A program made the translations under genes and the position numbers. Below, one piece after another: positions 5,520-6,822 of a stretch of 6,822 nucleotides of DNA. Numbering within the stretch: position 1 is the stretch's first letter; every line of letters starts with the position of its first letter. The stretch comes from Robiginitomaculum sp. (GTDB taxonomy: Bacteria; Pseudomonadota; Alphaproteobacteria; Caulobacterales; Maricaulaceae). The notes below the pieces were generated by a model, which saw only the letters and a list, made by a program, of their open reading frames with translations, was not told the origin of the DNA and did no database searches. The stretch spans positions 1 through 6,822 of the forward strand of contig JALWUB010000168.1 in assembly GCA_026993275.1 (NCBI GenBank), in the 5' to 3' direction.

Positions 5520-6822
5520 ATGGCCCAGGGCGGCAAGAAGAGGCCGGGCGGGCAGCGCCGCCGCACTGTCCGCAAAGGCGGCGCACGCGCATCCCGCCCG
5601 CCAACCATTGGCAAGACGCCTGGCAAAAGGCGGCGGCCTGCGCCTGGGCGCTGGCGGCACCATGCCGTCCGGCTGGTCTATTGGGGGCTGGTGGCGGGAT
5701 TGTGGCTTGGTCTGCTGGGCGGTGCAGGCCTGGCCATGCTGGCCTCTGACCTGCCCGATACCTCGTCCCTGTGGACCGTTCAGCGCCAGCCCAGCATCAC
5801 CTATGTGGACCGGCGCGGCGTGCAGATCGCGGTGCGCGGCGCGTCTTATGCACCGCCGGTGCAGGTGGATGAATTGCCGCCCTATCTGGTGGATGCGGTG
5901 CTGGCCATTGAGGACCGGCGGTTTTACCATCACTTCGGCGTTGACCCGATCGGCCTGGCGCGCGCCTTTGTCACCAATCTGCGCCGGGGCCGGGTGGTCC
6001 AGGGCGGCTCCACCCTGACCCAGCAACTGGCCAAGAACCTGTTTCTGAGCAATGCGCGCACCTACAAGCGCAAGCTGCAGGAGGTCATGCTGGCGCTGTG
6101 GCTGGAAAGCCGGTTTTCCAAGAAGGAGATTCTCTCCCTCTATCTCAACCGGGTTTATTTCGGCCGCGGCGCCTGGGGGGTCGAGGCCGCGGCACGGCGC
6201 TATTTCGGCAAGCCGGCCAGGGATCTGACCCTGGGCGAATCGGCGCTGATCGCCGGCCTGCTCAAGGCGCCCAACCGCTACAGCCCCACCGCCGATCTGG
6301 CCCGCGCCGAGCGCCGCGCCACGGTGGTGCTGGATGTCATGGTCAAGACCCATCGCATCAGCGCCGAAGAGCGTGCCGCGGCCTTTGCCGAACCGGTGCA
6401 TGTGCAGCGCAGCCAGGCCAGCCCGGCGGCGCTCTATTTTGTTGACTGGCTGGCGCCGCAAGTGCGCCGCATCACCGGCGATACCGATGCGGACCTGCTG
6501 GTCGAAACCACTTTGGACCTGCGTGATCAGCGCGCCGCCGAGGCTGCCCTGACCGGCGTGCTTGACGCCAGGGCCGCGGCCCGCGGCGCCACCCAGGGGG
6601 CGCTGGTGGCGCTCGATGGCGATGGCGCGGTGCGGGCCATGGCCGGGGGGCTGTCTTATGCCCGCAGCCAGTTCAACCGGGCCACCCAGGCGCGGCGCCA
6701 GCCGGGCTCGGCGTTCAAGCCCTTCGTCTATCTGGCCGCCATCGAGGCCGGCTTGTCGCCCTGGAGCGTGCGCAAGGATGCGCCGGTGGCCATTGGCGAC
6801 TGGCAGCCGCAGAACTATTCGG
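5520..6822 (+). CDS. Class A penicillin-binding protein (bifunctional transglycosylase/transpeptidase), 3' end outside window
   Basis: 434 codons are visible; the reading frame is open at the window end. The protein polymerises and cross-links peptidoglycan from lipid II in the periplasm while anchored in the inner membrane. A very basic cytoplasmic tail (1-48) precedes one transmembrane helix (about 51-75). The GT51 glycosyltransferase domain (about 90-290) shows its motifs in order: EDRRFYHHFG (131-140, catalytic Glu131), GGSTLTQQLAKNLFL (162-176), the RKLQEVMLALWLE helix (184-196), YLNRVYFGRGAWGVEAAA (208-225) and LGESALIAGLLKAPNRYSP (238-256). The transpeptidase domain begins near 355 and reaches the active-site SxxK motif, Ser397-A-F-Lys400 in QPGSAFKP. 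The SxN and KTG motifs lie beyond the window. The linker between the domains is short, with no room for the large insert of canonical PBP1A, so it resembles the compact class A enzymes. AGGA at 5508-5511, 8 nt before the ATG, supports the start; a GTG at 5499 is in frame but lacks a good site. Confidence 0.93.
   Translation, partial: MAQGGKKRPGGQRRRTVRKGGARASRPPTIGKTPGKRRRPAPGRWRHHAVRLVYWGLVAGLWLGLLGGAGLAMLASDLPDTSSLWTVQRQPSITYVDRRGVQIAVRGASYAPPVQVDELPPYLVDAVLAIEDRRFYHHFGVDPIGLARAFVTNLRRGRVVQGGSTLTQQLAKNLFLSNARTYKRKLQEVMLALWLESRFSKKEILSLYLNRVYFGRGAWGVEAAARRYFGKPARDLTLGESALIAGLLKAPNRYSPTADLARAERRATVVLDVMVKTHRISAEERAAAFAEPVHVQRSQASPAALYFVDWLAPQVRRITGDTDADLLVETTLDLRDQRAAEAALTGVLDARAAARGATQGALVALDGDGAVRAMAGGLSYARSQFNRATQARRQPGSAFKPFVYLAAIEAGLSPWSVRKDAPVAIGDWQPQNYS

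Noticed and set aside
5423..5749. 108-codon open frame overlapping the start of the PBP gene
   Set aside because: It is out of frame with the conserved PBP sequence, with no domain and an Arg/Ala-rich composition typical of a shadow frame.
5466..6461. 331-codon open frame on the minus strand opposite the PBP gene
   Set aside because: It lies antisense to the GT51 motifs. Its composition looks like a shadow of GC-rich codon bias.

Overview
The window is GC-rich, densely coded bacterial DNA with four protein genes and short intergenic gaps. The best taxonomic marker is the large minus-strand sensor protein. It has an N-terminal membrane segment, several PAS modules and an intact HATPase domain, but the phospho-acceptor histidine of its HisKA domain is replaced by tyrosine. 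That is the hallmark of DivL, the alphaproteobacterial cell-cycle regulator of the CckA-CtrA pathway, so the source is most likely an alphaproteobacterium. I cannot assign a genus.

Layout. Positions 1-258 look non-coding and hold a strong inverted repeat that could end an upstream transcript, plus a possible promoter. A 199-aa AhpD/carboxymuconolactone-decarboxylase-like gene follows (259-858, +). It converges on the divL-like gene (868-3333, -) with only 9 bp between their stop codons. A 149-bp divergent intergenic region (3334-3482) separates divL from a gene for a CPA1/NhaP-like cation:proton antiporter with a C-terminal RCK_N/TrkA-N-like domain (3483-5360, +). A hairpin with a T-tract then looks like a terminator. 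After a 159-bp gap comes a class A penicillin-binding protein gene (5520 to the window end, +), cut off just after its transpeptidase active-site SxxK motif.

How the genes relate. Nothing shows that the four form one operon. The antiporter and PBP genes point the same way but are probably separate transcription units. divL and the antiporter gene share a divergent control region with a GANTC site (the CcrM methylation sequence in alphaproteobacteria), three copies of CGCTAT and a small hairpin. The functions are cell-cycle signalling (DivL), peptidoglycan synthesis (PBP), ion/pH homeostasis (antiporter) and probable thiol redox or peroxide chemistry (AhpD-like). I see no mobile element, CRISPR array, RNA gene or phage signature. 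The window looks like core chromosome. Its most notable content is the divergent DivL, which has lost the three H-box positions tied to phosphotransfer and phosphatase chemistry.
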